Origin: an uncultured Bacteroidaceae bacterium
GTDB taxonomy: Bacteria > Bacteroidota > Bacteroidia > Bacteroidales > Bacteroidaceae
Direction: 5' to 3'
NCBI GenBank assembly: GCA_904502185.1
Contig: CAJGDX010000042.1
Span: forward strand, 1 to 16,678
DNA length: 16,678 bases
The translations under genes were made by a program, and so were the position numbers. Within the stretch, counting starts at the first letter, position 1, and each line of letters begins with the position of its first letter. Below the pieces are notes generated by a model. The model worked only from the letters and a program-made list of their open reading frames with translations, was not told where the DNA came from and did not search any database. Shown here in pieces: positions 1-6,979 of this stretch.

Positions 1-270
1 CAAGCGACAAGGCTCGCCACCGACTGAAGAACGTTGCCGAAAGGCAACTTCTGAACAAAGGCAGAGCCGCCTGCTGCGTCCCGTGTGCCGGGGCTTTTGG
101 TTCTTTTGCCCGGCAAAAGAACATAACAGCAATAACTACCTTAAACTATTGCAACCAAAGGTTAAGGGTAAAATAGACCATAGATAAAAAGATTTTCCAC
201 CCTTAATCTACAGAATTATAGCAATATATAAATCAGTGTAAATTGATATAACAAACTCACTTTAATACAA
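1..270. other. Gene-poor left edge with a G+C-rich hairpin block
   Basis: No convincing complete gene is visible. Bases 1-125 are clearly richer in G+C than the A+T-rich 125-270 that follows. They contain a stem GTTGCC-GAAA-GGCAAC (33-48) with a GNRA-type tetraloop, extended by AGAA/TTCT (28-31 and 49-52) around one bulged C. They also contain an almost perfect palindrome GTTCTTTTGCC / GGCAAAAGAAC (100-110 and 112-122). Two plus-strand frames stay open from the edge to about 171 and 184, so a gene tail entering from the left cannot be excluded, but the peptides resemble no family I know. Other possibilities are a dispersed REP-like repeat or a structured RNA. Bases 125-270 show nothing recognisable. 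Confidence 0.4.
100..122. repeat. Near-perfect 11-bp inverted repeat
   Basis: GTTCTTTTGCC at 100-110 is followed after one base by its exact reverse complement GGCAAAAGAAC at 112-122. As RNA it would fold with a minimal loop of 3-5 bases. No T-run follows on the plus strand, so it is not a typical terminator in that direction. A REP-like palindrome is a reasonable guess, but copy number cannot be judged from one window. Confidence 0.5.
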
Positions 271-305
271 ATAAGGCAGTGCAAAAAAACAGCACTGCCC
301 TATTT
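269..305 (-). terminator. Hairpin terminator after the cytochrome c peroxidase gene
   Basis: GGCAGTGC (275-282) pairs with GCACTGCC (292-299) around an A-rich 9-base loop. After one A/C mismatch the stem continues with five A-T pairs (269-273 with 301-305). It lies about 23 bases beyond the stop of the minus-strand peroxidase gene, where a rho-independent terminator is expected. Read on the minus strand the loop is T-rich and a TTATTT tail follows the stem. Confidence 0.75.
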
Positions 306-327
306 ATGTTAACGAAAGACTCAAAGT

Positions 328-1713
328 CTACTTTATATTATCGTTAGTCAAAATCTTGCCCTTATATTCACCGGTCAAACTATTCAGGAAAGTCACAATC
401 TTTGAAACCTCTGATGCAGGAATTTCGACACCAACCTCATATTTTCCCATTGCAGCAACAGCAGCATCAAGAGTAGCCTGTGTTCCATCGTGGAAATAGG
501 GAGCGGTCAAAGCCACATTGCGAAGGCCGGGAACCTTGAAACGATGAATGTCACGTTCAAGTTTAGTCTCTTTGTTACGGCCATTATCCTCGTTTGTAAG
601 CTCAGAACCACGGTCGGCAAAATAGTCAGCCATGATACCCATAAGCTCGTACGAACGTCCACCAAGATTCTCACCTATGTGGCAGGTAGCGCAATCATAC
701 TTCTTGAAGAGATTATAACCCTCGACTGCCTCAGCGCTGATAGCCGCCTTGTCACCTTTAAGATATTTGTCGAAAGAGGAATTGGGGGTAAGCAAAGTAC
801 GCTCGAACTCCTGTATGGCATCTGTTATATTCTGCTCTGTTATTCCATCAGGATAAACAGCTGTAAAGGCTTTATCAAAAGCTGCATCGGCCTTCAATTT
901 TCCACAAATTTCGTCGAAGCTTGCAGATGCCATTTCAACGGGATTAAGAGGAGGACCTGCAGCCTGAGCTGCCAATGTTTCGGCACGTCCATCCCAGAAC
1001 TGAACGAAATTGTAGTGTGCATTGAACACTGTCGGAGCATTTACACCACCCTTCTGTCCGTTAACACCCTCGGAGTACTGCTTATTGTCGACACCACCGG
1101 TGTTCAGGCCATGACAGCTTGCACACGACACTGTGTTATCCACAGAAAGACGTGTATCGTGATAGAGCAGTTCGCCAAGAGTAGCCTTCAGAGGATTAAC
1201 CTCCACTGCATCTTCGATGGGACGTACAGTCTCGTTGGCAAATTCGGGAGCGGCAAGTTTGTTGGGATAATATTTCGCACGCGCCTCTTTGGCCCATGCG
1301 AGTGCCATCTGCTGCTCCTCGCCGTTTACATTTGCACCCCACTGCACCATATAGTACTTTGCAGGGGGCATTGTGCCGTCGAGAATCACCTTTTCAACCT
1401 TTGCAAGGTCAACTTCAGAGACTTTGCTGTCATCTGCCAACGCCTGCATCATCGGTTGAACATCGAAAGCACGATAGCCATCGGCAGCATCCTTCTTCAC
1501 GAGGTCGCCTGCAACAGGAAACTCTGCGTAGAATGGCAGTGAAGGTTCCGCAGTGTGGCAGTCTGCACAACCGCTTACACCAACAATCTCAGCCATCTGA
1601 GCAGTCGGAGTGAGAGACTGCTCGGGTGCAGTATCCGCAGCCAGATATACACCGCCCATTATTGATAACAGCACTACCGCTGCTGTCAAAATTGTACTTT
1701 TTTTCATAATCAT
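328..1713 (-). CDS. Tri-haem cytochrome c peroxidase (CCP/MauG family) with N-terminal haem-binding domain
   Basis: Probably a periplasmic di-haem-type peroxidase reducing hydrogen peroxide with electrons from the respiratory chain. Residues 1-26 form a signal peptide or membrane anchor. Three CxxCH haem c sites are visible: C49-H53, C197-H201 and C341-H345. The last two belong to the CCP/MauG core (about residues 170-455), which also shows FWDGRAETL and an APYFHDG segment. The first, with GTMPP near residue 113, fits the extra haem-binding domain (Haem_bd type) common in Bacteroidetes CCPs, which explains the length of 461 residues against roughly 330 for classical enzymes. ATG at 1713 or the second ATG at 1707 are both possible starts; the second gives a cleaner MKKST leader. 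The gene lies 14 bases after the transporter gene and ends at a hairpin, so the two are probably co-transcribed. A MauG-like oxidase role is the alternative. Confidence 0.9.
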   Translation of the reverse strand: MIMKKSTILTAAVVLLSIMGGVYLAADTAPEQSLTPTAQMAEIVGVSGCADCHTAEPSLPFYAEFPVAGDLVKKDAADGYRAFDVQPMMQALADDSKVSEVDLAKVEKVILDGTMPPAKYYMVQWGANVNGEEQQMALAWAKEARAKYYPNKLAAPEFANETVRPIEDAVEVNPLKATLGELLYHDTRLSVDNTVSCASCHGLNTGGVDNKQYSEGVNGQKGGVNAPTVFNAHYNFVQFWDGRAETLAAQAAGPPLNPVEMASASFDEICGKLKADAAFDKAFTAVYPDGITEQNITDAIQEFERTLLTPNSSFDKYLKGDKAAISAEAVEGYNLFKKYDCATCHIGENLGGRSYELMGIMADYFADRGSELTNEDNGRNKETKLERDIHRFKVPGLRNVALTAPYFHDGTQATLDAAVAAMGKYEVGVEIPASEVSKIVTFLNSLTGEYKGKILTNDNIK

Positions 1714-1727
1714 TCGTTATTTATCTT

Positions 1728-2663
1728 TTACTTTTTATTTCTTCCCAAAGGTAATTTGGGAAACATTCTTCTGAAATTGAACACATTGCCGATACGTTTA
1801 CCACCTGCAACCACAAGAGTTACCGCCAAAATTATGAGCATCATTCCGCCCACTTCCTGAACCGTCAGTTTCTCGCCAAGCAGCAGCACGCACAAGATGA
1901 TGGCAGTCACCGGTTCAAATGCACCGAGAATGGCGGTAGATGTGGAACCGATGTATCGTATGGCACGTGTGGTGCATGCCAATGATACAACTGTGGGGAA
2001 GAATGCGAGTCCAAGTATGTTTCCCCATTGATGCCATTCCGCCGGCAGCGTAACATTGCCATTGAGATAAAGTCTTGTACCAAAAACAACCGTACCAAAG
2101 AGAAGCACATAGAAAGTCACCTTCAGCGTAGCAAGTCCTTTAAGACGAGTTGTGTTAATACCCACTATATACACAGCATAGCAGAATGCTGCCGCAAAAA
2201 CCAACAATGCACCTACCAGATTAAGACTGGTAGAGACCTGCGGGTCGTACAACATCGCAACACCGCCAACAGCCATCAACAGACACAACAAAGTGTGCAT
2301 TGTTATCTTCTCTTTGTAATATATCGCCATCAGGATTGCAACCATAATGGGATATATAAACAGCAAAGTAGAGGAGATGCTTGCATCCATGTATTTATAG
2401 CTGGCAAAGAGCGTCAGCGACGAAAATGCCATAAGTATGCCCATTATTATCAAAGGCAACACCTCGCGGCTATGAACTCTGAAACTGCGTCCACGCAACA
2501 TCAGCACAACAGCTACTATGGGAATTGCAAACAAATACCTGAAGAACAACACCGAGTCTACATCCATCCCTGCATCGTACAGAGGAACGGCAAAAATCGG
2601 ATTCAGGCCGTATGCAGCAGCTGCAATAATGCCATAAATATAACCTTTTGCTTTTTCACTCAT
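1728..2663 (-). CDS. DMT-superfamily (EamA) inner-membrane transporter
   Basis: A very hydrophobic protein of about 311 residues with the two-repeat, ten-helix pattern of EamA/RhaT-type drug/metabolite transporters. The first repeat starts near AAAAYGLNPIFAVPLY. The second repeat carries the family-typical segment ILGAFEPVTAIILCVLLLGE near the C-terminus. The substrate cannot be told from sequence; relatives export amino acids, their analogues or other metabolites. I chose ATG 2663 (MSEKAKGYIYG) because it sits just before the first helix and follows a GAAAG-containing leader. The frame is open to an ATG at 2726, but the extra 21 residues look non-membrane, and that start would leave only about a dozen bases after the predicted transcription start. 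First gene of a likely two-gene operon with the peroxidase. Confidence 0.85.
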   Translation of the reverse strand: MSEKAKGYIYGIIAAAAYGLNPIFAVPLYDAGMDVDSVLFFRYLFAIPIVAVVLMLRGRSFRVHSREVLPLIIMGILMAFSSLTLFASYKYMDASISSTLLFIYPIMVAILMAIYYKEKITMHTLLCLLMAVGGVAMLYDPQVSTSLNLVGALLVFAAAFCYAVYIVGINTTRLKGLATLKVTFYVLLFGTVVFGTRLYLNGNVTLPAEWHQWGNILGLAFFPTVVSLACTTRAIRYIGSTSTAILGAFEPVTAIILCVLLLGEKLTVQEVGGMMLIILAVTLVVAGGKRIGNVFNFRRMFPKLPLGRNKK

Positions 2664-2744
2664 ATTTATATGTCTTTCATTAGATTCTACCAGTGCAAAT
2701 ACGGTGTCAGTCACCGCAAAAAGCAATTGATTGCTTTATAGAAG

Positions 2745-2778
2745 CAAAGATAACACAAATAGAATAGTTTTCTGCAAA
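2745..2778 (-). promoter_or_regulatory. Predicted Bacteroidetes promoter for the EamA-peroxidase operon
   Basis: On the minus strand TATCTTTG (2752-2745) matches the -7 consensus TAnnTTTG exactly. A TTTG (2778-2775) lies 22 bases upstream, slightly longer than the usual 19-21. The start of transcription would be near 2738, giving a leader of roughly 75 bases before ATG 2663. Confidence 0.6.
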
Positions 2779-2783
2779 AAATG

Positions 2784-2802
2784 GGATTATATTTTATAAT
2801 CC
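2784..2802. promoter_or_regulatory. Inverted repeat between two divergent promoters
   Basis: GGATTATA (2784-2791) and TATAATCC (2795-2802) are perfect 8-base arms around TTT. The repeat lies just upstream of the -33 element of the EamA promoter and about 100 bases upstream of the oxidoreductase -7 element. It could be an operator, but nothing identifies a regulator. Confidence 0.35.
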
Positions 2803-2902
2803 ACGATTATAGAAAAGCAGTGACAGAAGAGAGCTATCGCCACAAAACAAACATTATGCATCAATTTTTACAACTATATGCATGCTATTTCAAAATTACC
2901 AT

Positions 2903-2910
2903 TATCTTTG
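2903..2910 (+). promoter_or_regulatory. Predicted -7 element for the Gfo/Idh/MocA gene
   Basis: TATCTTTG matches TAnnTTTG exactly. No good TTTG is present 19-21 bases upstream (the position holds TATG). Transcription would start near 2917, about 48 bases before ATG 2965, in an A+T-rich leader without a clear Shine-Dalgarno site. Confidence 0.5.
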
Positions 2911-2964
2911 CAATTACAGAATAAACAAGTGTTTTTTAAATAAACTTACATAAAATTACACACC

Positions 2965-4275
2965 ATGAGTATATCACGTAGAAACTTCCTGCGCTTCTCG
3001 GCACTCGGAGCATCGGCTATGATGATTCCCACAGCAGCAGAAGCCATGATACCGGCAGAGAAAAGCAACAAGAAAGGCAGTGCAAACGACAACATCAATT
3101 TGGGCTTTATCGGTCTTGGACAACAGGCCATCTATCTGCTCAACGGCTTTATCACCATTCCCGGTGTACGAATTGTAGCCGGATGTGACGTTTACGACAT
3201 CAAACGTAACAGATTCGAAGAGCGCGTAAACAAATATTACGCAGAAAAGAAGATAAAGAACAAGTTTACCATGTATGTCCGCTACGAGGAGCTGCTCGCC
3301 CGCAAGGACATCGACGCAGTAGTAATTGCAACCCCCGACCACCAGCACGCAATCATGGCTATTGCAGCCTGTCGTGCCGGCAAGGACATCTATCTTGAAA
3401 AACCTATCACATTCACCATCTACGAAGGACAGCAACTGATAAAAGCCGTACGCGAGAATACACGTATTCTTCAGGTAGGAAGCATGCAGCGTTCAATGCG
3501 AGAATTCATCCACGCAGCAAATGTTGTACGCGAAGGCCGCCTGGGTAAAGTTTCATTGATCAAAGCATTCGTTGGCGACGGTCCCAAGCCTTACGATTTG
3601 CCCAAGCAGGAGGTACCTGCAGGACTCGACTGGGACTTGTGGTTAGGCCCTCTCTCTGAAAAATTCTACTACAACCACCAGCTTAATCCGCTGCTCACAC
3701 AGAACGGGCACGACGAATGTTGGGGTGCTTGGCGCTGGTACCAGGGCATGGGCGGTGGTTTCACCACAGACTGGGGCGCACACATGTTCGACATTGCACA
3801 ATGGTGTATAGGCAAGGATGGAAGCGGTCCTTCAGAGATTCTTCCTCCCTCGGCAAGCCCCTACGACTGCCTCACATTCCGTTACGACAATGGCATTGAG
3901 GTTGCCCAGATGAACTTCGGTCATGGTCAGGCAGTAAAGGTTTATGGAGAAAATGGTTGGATTATCGTAGGACGCGGCAAGTTCCTTGCATCGTCACCCG
4001 AATTCATGCCCACAAAAGTTGATGAGCAGAAGGTATACGAGACAAACGTTCCCCACTATCAGAGCTTTATCGACAGCGTTCGCTCACGCCGCGACCCGAG
4101 CGTACCCATCGAGGTTGGACACAGTTCATGCACAATGTGTACATTGGGCAACATCGCATACGAACTGAACCGTCCTCTTGTTTGGAACCCCATTGTACAG
4201 AAGTTCATGAACAACGACACAGAGGCTAATTCCAAACTGCACTACGAATATCGCAAACCCTACAAACTTGAATAA
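2965..4275 (+). CDS. Tat-exported Gfo/Idh/MocA family oxidoreductase
   Basis: NAD(P)-dependent dehydrogenase-like protein of 436 residues, probably acting on a sugar or sugar derivative in the periplasm. Residues 4-9 (SRRNFL) form a twin-arginine motif, followed by a short hydrophobic stretch and a likely cleavage site after AEA (25-27). Export through Tat implies folding with its cofactor before transport. The Rossmann fold starts at GFIGLG (47-52). EKP (145-147) is the family's conserved catalytic-region signature. The C-terminal half carries GGGFTTDWGAHMFDIAQW, typical of many Bacteroidetes members. Glycoside hydrolase family 109 and related exported enzymes share this architecture, but the substrate cannot be fixed here. 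The gene stands alone between a divergent transporter and a shared terminator. The start is supported by the Tat motif directly after the first Met. Confidence 0.88.
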   Translation: MSISRRNFLRFSALGASAMMIPTAAEAMIPAEKSNKKGSANDNINLGFIGLGQQAIYLLNGFITIPGVRIVAGCDVYDIKRNRFEERVNKYYAEKKIKNKFTMYVRYEELLARKDIDAVVIATPDHQHAIMAIAACRAGKDIYLEKPITFTIYEGQQLIKAVRENTRILQVGSMQRSMREFIHAANVVREGRLGKVSLIKAFVGDGPKPYDLPKQEVPAGLDWDLWLGPLSEKFYYNHQLNPLLTQNGHDECWGAWRWYQGMGGGFTTDWGAHMFDIAQWCIGKDGSGPSEILPPSASPYDCLTFRYDNGIEVAQMNFGHGQAVKVYGENGWIIVGRGKFLASSPEFMPTKVDEQKVYETNVPHYQSFIDSVRSRRDPSVPIEVGHSSCTMCTLGNIAYELNRPLVWNPIVQKFMNNDTEANSKLHYEYRKPYKLE

Positions 4276-4288
4276 TACTCACAGGAAT

Positions 4289-4332
4289 AAAACAAATAAC
4301 ATCGCCCCGACCAGGGCGATGTTATTTGTTTT
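4289..4332. terminator. Two-way terminator with a 19-bp stem
   Basis: A perfect stem runs from 4289-4307 (AAAACAAATAACATCGCCC) to 4314-4332 around the six-base loop CGACCA. It lies 13 bases after the stop of the oxidoreductase gene and 10 bases before the stop of the convergent thioferritin gene. A/T flanks on both sides let it serve both transcripts. Confidence 0.85.
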
Positions 4333-4342
4333 ATAATAAGCA

Positions 4343-4858
4343 CTAACACTTGCATGCAACAGCCTGCATGACCCACTCGACGTCACGCAGAAAATCCTGC
4401 AACTCCTGCTCGTGTTCTTCCTCCTCGGCCATAATTCTTTTGGCAATGTCACAAGTTGTAAAATCGAGTCCGTTGGTATATGAAGCTATCTCCTCGTAAC
4501 GGATTATGGCACAACGCTCCGATGTTATATTCTGCTTCAGCAGACTGAGCACGTCCGATTGCATGGGGACTGCATACTTGCAACGCGCAAGAGTCACCCA
4601 TTGTGCAGGATCGAGTACCGGTGTTCCCTCGAGCTGTATTATACGGTCGGCAAGCATTTTGGCATGCTCGAACTCCTCCATAGCATGCTCCTCGAATTCC
4701 CGCTGAAGGTCGGCACGCATCGCACCCTCCACCACAAGGCTGCCTATCCAATATTGGTAATAGGCCAACCACTCCTCACTCAACGCAGCATTAAGATTAT
4801 CCAACAGACGCGGAACATCAATGCGCTTTTTCAATATCTGTACACTCTCTTTACCCAT
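4343..4858 (-). CDS. Dps-like ferritin of the DPSL/thioferritin type
   Basis: A 171-residue cytoplasmic four-helix-bundle protein that probably oxidises and stores iron with peroxide. Carboxylate/His ligand patterns are visible in each half: E28/E29 (SEEW) and E62-x-x-H65 (EEFEHA), then E114 and E122/E123 (YEEI) and E146-x-x-H149 (EEEEHE). This arrangement is bacterioferritin-like, while the size suits Dps. C116 and C136, 20 residues apart beside the second-half ligands, resemble the cysteine pair that defines Dps-like proteins (thioferritins), characterised in Sulfolobus and Bacteroides fragilis. Such proteins form 12-subunit cages and protect against oxidative stress. The CKC tail at the C-terminus is an added oddity. 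The gene is monocistronic, with a shared terminator downstream; no clear consensus promoter was found upstream. Classical bacterioferritin is the alternative. Confidence 0.85.
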   Translation of the reverse strand: MGKESVQILKKRIDVPRLLDNLNAALSEEWLAYYQYWIGSLVVEGAMRADLQREFEEHAMEEFEHAKMLADRIIQLEGTPVLDPAQWVTLARCKYAVPMQSDVLSLLKQNITSERCAIIRYEEIASYTNGLDFTTCDIAKRIMAEEEEHEQELQDFLRDVEWVMQAVACKC

Positions 4859-4944
4859 AATGTTGTACGGTTAAATTAATATCACAATATCAACATCGGA
4901 GAGGGCAACATTGTTTAAACACTAAAGTGCGCAGTAAGCAGAAG

Positions 4945-4976
4945 TTTGCATTTTTACAGACAAAGGCTTACCTTTG
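4945..4976 (+). promoter_or_regulatory. Strong Bacteroidetes promoter for the small membrane protein gene
   Basis: TTTG at 4945-4948 and TACCTTTG at 4969-4976 match the -33 and -7 consensus with a 20-base spacer, the best match in the window. The predicted transcription start is near 4983, about 20 bases before ATG 5004. The -7 box is also one arm of the inverted repeat CAAAGG-CTTA-CCTTTG (4961-4976), which could act as an operator. Confidence 0.7.
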
Positions 4977-5003
4977 CCGCCGATAGAACAAAGAAACATA
5001 ATT

Positions 5004-5225
5004 ATGATACCCTATAAAAAACATAAACTGATTGTCGGACTGCTGTTTGTGTATATGACAGGAATGTTCGTCTACTTCTTTCCACGCAACACAGAGATGA
5101 GCAACACCGAAAAGTGGGCGATAGTTGGAGTATCCTACGCATTGCTGGTGATATTGTGGTTCGTGCTGAAGCATCGCGACAAACTGCGCAACAAGAGAGA
5201 AAAAGAGTTCAATAGCCAAGATTAA
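5004..5225 (+). CDS. Small two-helix membrane protein of unknown function
   Basis: 73 residues. Two hydrophobic segments (about 8-26 and 38-56) are joined by a short loop containing RNTEMSNTEK. The protein ends in a strongly charged, basic-rich tail (KHRDKLRNKREKEF). The positive N-terminus (YKKHK) and basic C-tail suggest both ends are cytoplasmic. I do not recognise a family. ATG 5004 was chosen over an upstream in-frame ATG at 4974 because the consensus promoter's -7 box lies at 4969-4976 and would overlap the earlier start. The last 17 bases overlap the end of convergent birA, with no terminator between them. Confidence 0.7.
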   Translation: MIPYKKHKLIVGLLFVYMTGMFVYFFPRNTEMSNTEKWAIVGVSYALLVILWFVLKHRDKLRNKREKEFNSQD

Positions 5226-5988
5226 CCATTTGAACCTCTTTAAAAGAGTAGTAAGAGACCCCTCCATCGCAGCGTAGAAGCCTTATGCGGCCATCCTTTT
5301 CAACACCATGCACCGTTGCATCGAAAAATCCGGAAGAGTCACGGTAGAGCATCGTTGCGTGGCGCCCCATGAGCTGCTCCTCATATTCGGCAAACAGAGC
5401 ATCGTCGCCACCTTGCAAAAGCACATCATAGAGTTTCAGAAACTCATCGACGAGCACTTGTCCAACCTCGCTCACAGAGTAATCAATCCCTTGTATAAGC
5501 GACATTGAAACAGGATTGCGCTCCATGGATGCAAACTGTTTCTGATTCACATTCAGGCCTATCCCCACTATTGCCTGCGACAGGTTAGCGCCTTCAAAGT
5601 CTGCCTCAAGCAGTATTCCCGCCAATTTTGCGTTATTGAAATATAAATCGTTGGGCCATTTGAGAAACGCATCAATGCCATAGCGAGCTACACATTTCTT
5701 AAGCGCAAGAGCAGCCACCACCGAAAGAGAGAAACTGCGCGAAGCCTTCACTGCCGAAGGGCGCAACAGAATGGAAAGAAGCAGGTTTTCACCCACCGCC
5801 GACTGCCACACCGAGCCACGCTGCCCCCGTCCGGCACTCTGCATGTCCGCAGTAACAACAAAAAGGCCGCAAGCGGGGAAAGAGCGAAAGAGTGAAGAGG
5901 AGTCGCGCCTGAGAAAACTATTTGTAGAGTCCACCTCCGGCAGATGAATACGACCAACCGTAAATCCGTGAATATTCTCAATATCCAT
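5209..5988 (-). CDS. birA: Biotin--[acetyl-CoA-carboxylase] ligase
   Basis: Cytoplasmic enzyme that activates biotin with ATP and attaches it to the biotin carboxyl carrier domain of carboxylases. At 259 residues it has no N-terminal helix-turn-helix, so it is the monofunctional form and should not act as the biotin repressor. Visible motifs: DSTN (20-23), the biotinyl-AMP loop GRGQRG (53-58), KWPND (110-114), KLAGIL (121-126) and GIGLNVN (142-148), followed by a short C-terminal SH3-like domain. Its start overlaps the stop of the YjbR-family gene by 11 bases, so it is the last gene of a three-gene operon beginning with yraN. Its end overlaps the convergent small membrane protein gene. Confidence 0.93.
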   Translation of the reverse strand: MDIENIHGFTVGRIHLPEVDSTNSFLRRDSSSLFRSFPACGLFVVTADMQSAGRGQRGSVWQSAVGENLLLSILLRPSAVKASRSFSLSVVAALALKKCVARYGIDAFLKWPNDLYFNNAKLAGILLEADFEGANLSQAIVGIGLNVNQKQFASMERNPVSMSLIQGIDYSVSEVGQVLVDEFLKLYDVLLQGGDDALFAEYEEQLMGRHATMLYRDSSGFFDATVHGVEKDGRIRLLRCDGGVSYYSFKEVQMVNLGY

Positions 5989-6325
5989 ATTTCACACGCA
6001 CTTTTTTGGGGAGTTTTTTCAGCACCTCCTCGTATGAATGGTCTATAAGTTCCTTTACCAGAGCACTCTCCATGCGCACTATGTCCATCATATTCCAATA
6101 GCGTTTGTTCATGTGCCATGCAGGCTTGATGGTGGAATATTTGTCACGAAGGTCGATTGCACGCTCCGCATCGCATTTCACGCAGAACCACTCGGTATTT
6201 TCGAGGTCGACAATGGCAAAAATCTTGTTTTCCACGCGAAAAGCAAGCGTGGTTTCATCGAAAGGAAAATCCTCGGTTGCCGAGGGTTTGCTCAAACAAT
6301 AGATACGTGCATCCTCTATATTCAT
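5978..6325 (-). CDS. MmcQ/YjbR family protein
   Basis: 115 residues matching the MmcQ/YjbR (DUF419) family, a small fold with a CyaY-like or DNA-binding-like structure and no settled biochemical role. Family marks are the N-terminal CLSKPSATEDFPFDETTLAFRV-like stretch (about residues 10-31), the FCVKCD strand, and KPAWHMNKRYWN in the middle. It is complete for the family (about 110-120 residues). It begins 9 bases after yraN and its end overlaps birA by 11 bases, so all three are probably translated from one message. The neighbours do not suggest a specific function. Confidence 0.85.
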   Translation of the reverse strand: MNIEDARIYCLSKPSATEDFPFDETTLAFRVENKIFAIVDLENTEWFCVKCDAERAIDLRDKYSTIKPAWHMNKRYWNMMDIVRMESALVKELIDHSYEEVLKKLPKKVRVKYGY

Positions 6326-6334
6326 ATAGTACTA

Positions 6335-6700
6335 TTATTCTAATTCGGGATAAAATGCCTCTCTTATATGTTCTATTCGGTGAGTATCGCCGACAGGAAC
6401 CACGGTAACAACATCGAAACGCACAGGAAGGTCTATTTTCTTAAGTTCCATATAAGCCTCGGCAGCCAAAATAACATTACGCATCTTGCGGGGCGTTACA
6501 GCCTCACGAGCATCGCCAAAGGACTCATTGCTGCGCGTCTTGACTTCGACAAACACCAGAACATCACGTTCTTTTGCAATAAGGTCAATCTCTTTGTGTC
6601 CGCTGCGCCAGTTATACTCAAGCACGGCATAGCCCTTGTCGGCCAAATAGCGCGCCGCAAGCATCTCACCTTTATTGCCTAAAAGATTGTGTCGAGCCAT
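6335..6700 (-). CDS. yraN: YraN family (UPF0102) endonuclease-like protein
   Basis: 121 residues of the YraN/UPF0102 family, which has a restriction-endonuclease-like (PD-(D/E)XK, Holliday-resolvase-like) fold and unknown substrate. The order of motifs is typical: GNKGE (8-12), EYNWR-x-GHKEIDLIA (28-42) with E37 and D39, and VEVKTR (51-56) with E52 and K54, which would form the metal site. The length is normal. It is the first gene of the operon with the YjbR-family gene and birA. A consensus -7 box sits 18 bases upstream of its ATG. Confidence 0.88.
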   Translation of the reverse strand: MARHNLLGNKGEMLAARYLADKGYAVLEYNWRSGHKEIDLIAKERDVLVFVEVKTRSNESFGDAREAVTPRKMRNVILAAEAYMELKKIDLPVRFDVVTVVPVGDTHRIEHIREAFYPELE

Positions 6701-6717
6701 AATACTTTTCTTTCCTG

Positions 6718-6725
6718 CAAATATA
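6718..6725 (-). promoter_or_regulatory. Predicted -7 element for the yraN-birA operon
   Basis: On the minus strand 6725-6718 reads TATATTTG, an exact TAnnTTTG match. CTTGA about 22 bases upstream is a weak -33 candidate. The leader before ATG 6700 would be only about 10 bases. Confidence 0.5.
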
Positions 6726-6860
6726 GTGAAAGGTGAGAGAAGAAAATCAAGTTCACTGAATTTTTCTTCCGAAGCGCATCCTATCTTGATGGTTTACTGC
6801 AATTATAGGGATAAGCTAGTAAGAAATATAAAGCATGCTCCAAGATTTTTCCATGCGAGC

Positions 6861-6874
6861 GTGAATATATTCAC
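6861..6874. promoter_or_regulatory. 14-bp perfect palindrome in a divergent intergenic region
   Basis: GTGAATATATTCAC is fully self-complementary. It sits in the 279-base gap between divergent yraN and the RHH-tadA pair, about 72 bases upstream of the RHH gene's -7 box. Its size suits a dimeric repressor site, and the adjacent RHH protein is one candidate binder. The rest of the gap holds the two promoters and nothing else I can identify. Confidence 0.35.
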
Positions 6875-6945
6875 AGTGAAGCATAAATATGTGACGTTTA
6901 GTGCAAATTCATATACAAACGAATGAAATATACAAAATTTAGAAT

Positions 6946-6953
6946 TATATTTG
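6946..6953 (+). promoter_or_regulatory. Predicted -7 element for the RHH-tadA pair
   Basis: TATATTTG matches TAnnTTTG exactly; no good -33 TTTG is seen. Transcription would begin near 6960, about 20 bases before ATG 6980, which rules out the in-frame ATG at 6923 as the main start. Confidence 0.55.
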
Positions 6954-6979
6954 CACTACGCGCAACAAAATCAGCGACA

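Noticed and set aside
490..1542. 350-codon open frame on the plus strand
   Set aside because: It lies wholly antisense to the cytochrome c peroxidase gene, whose haem motifs and domains are clear; its translation has no recognisable domain.
2028..2741. 237-codon open frame on the plus strand
   Set aside because: Antisense to the EamA transporter; composition is low-complexity Q/H/R and has no family features.
4974..5003. Upstream ATG for the small membrane protein
   Set aside because: It overlaps the predicted -7 promoter box (4969-4976), so it would lie before the transcription start.
6675..6926. 83-codon plus-strand frame over the yraN upstream region
   Set aside because: It starts inside antisense yraN, crosses the divergent promoter region, and encodes nothing recognisable.
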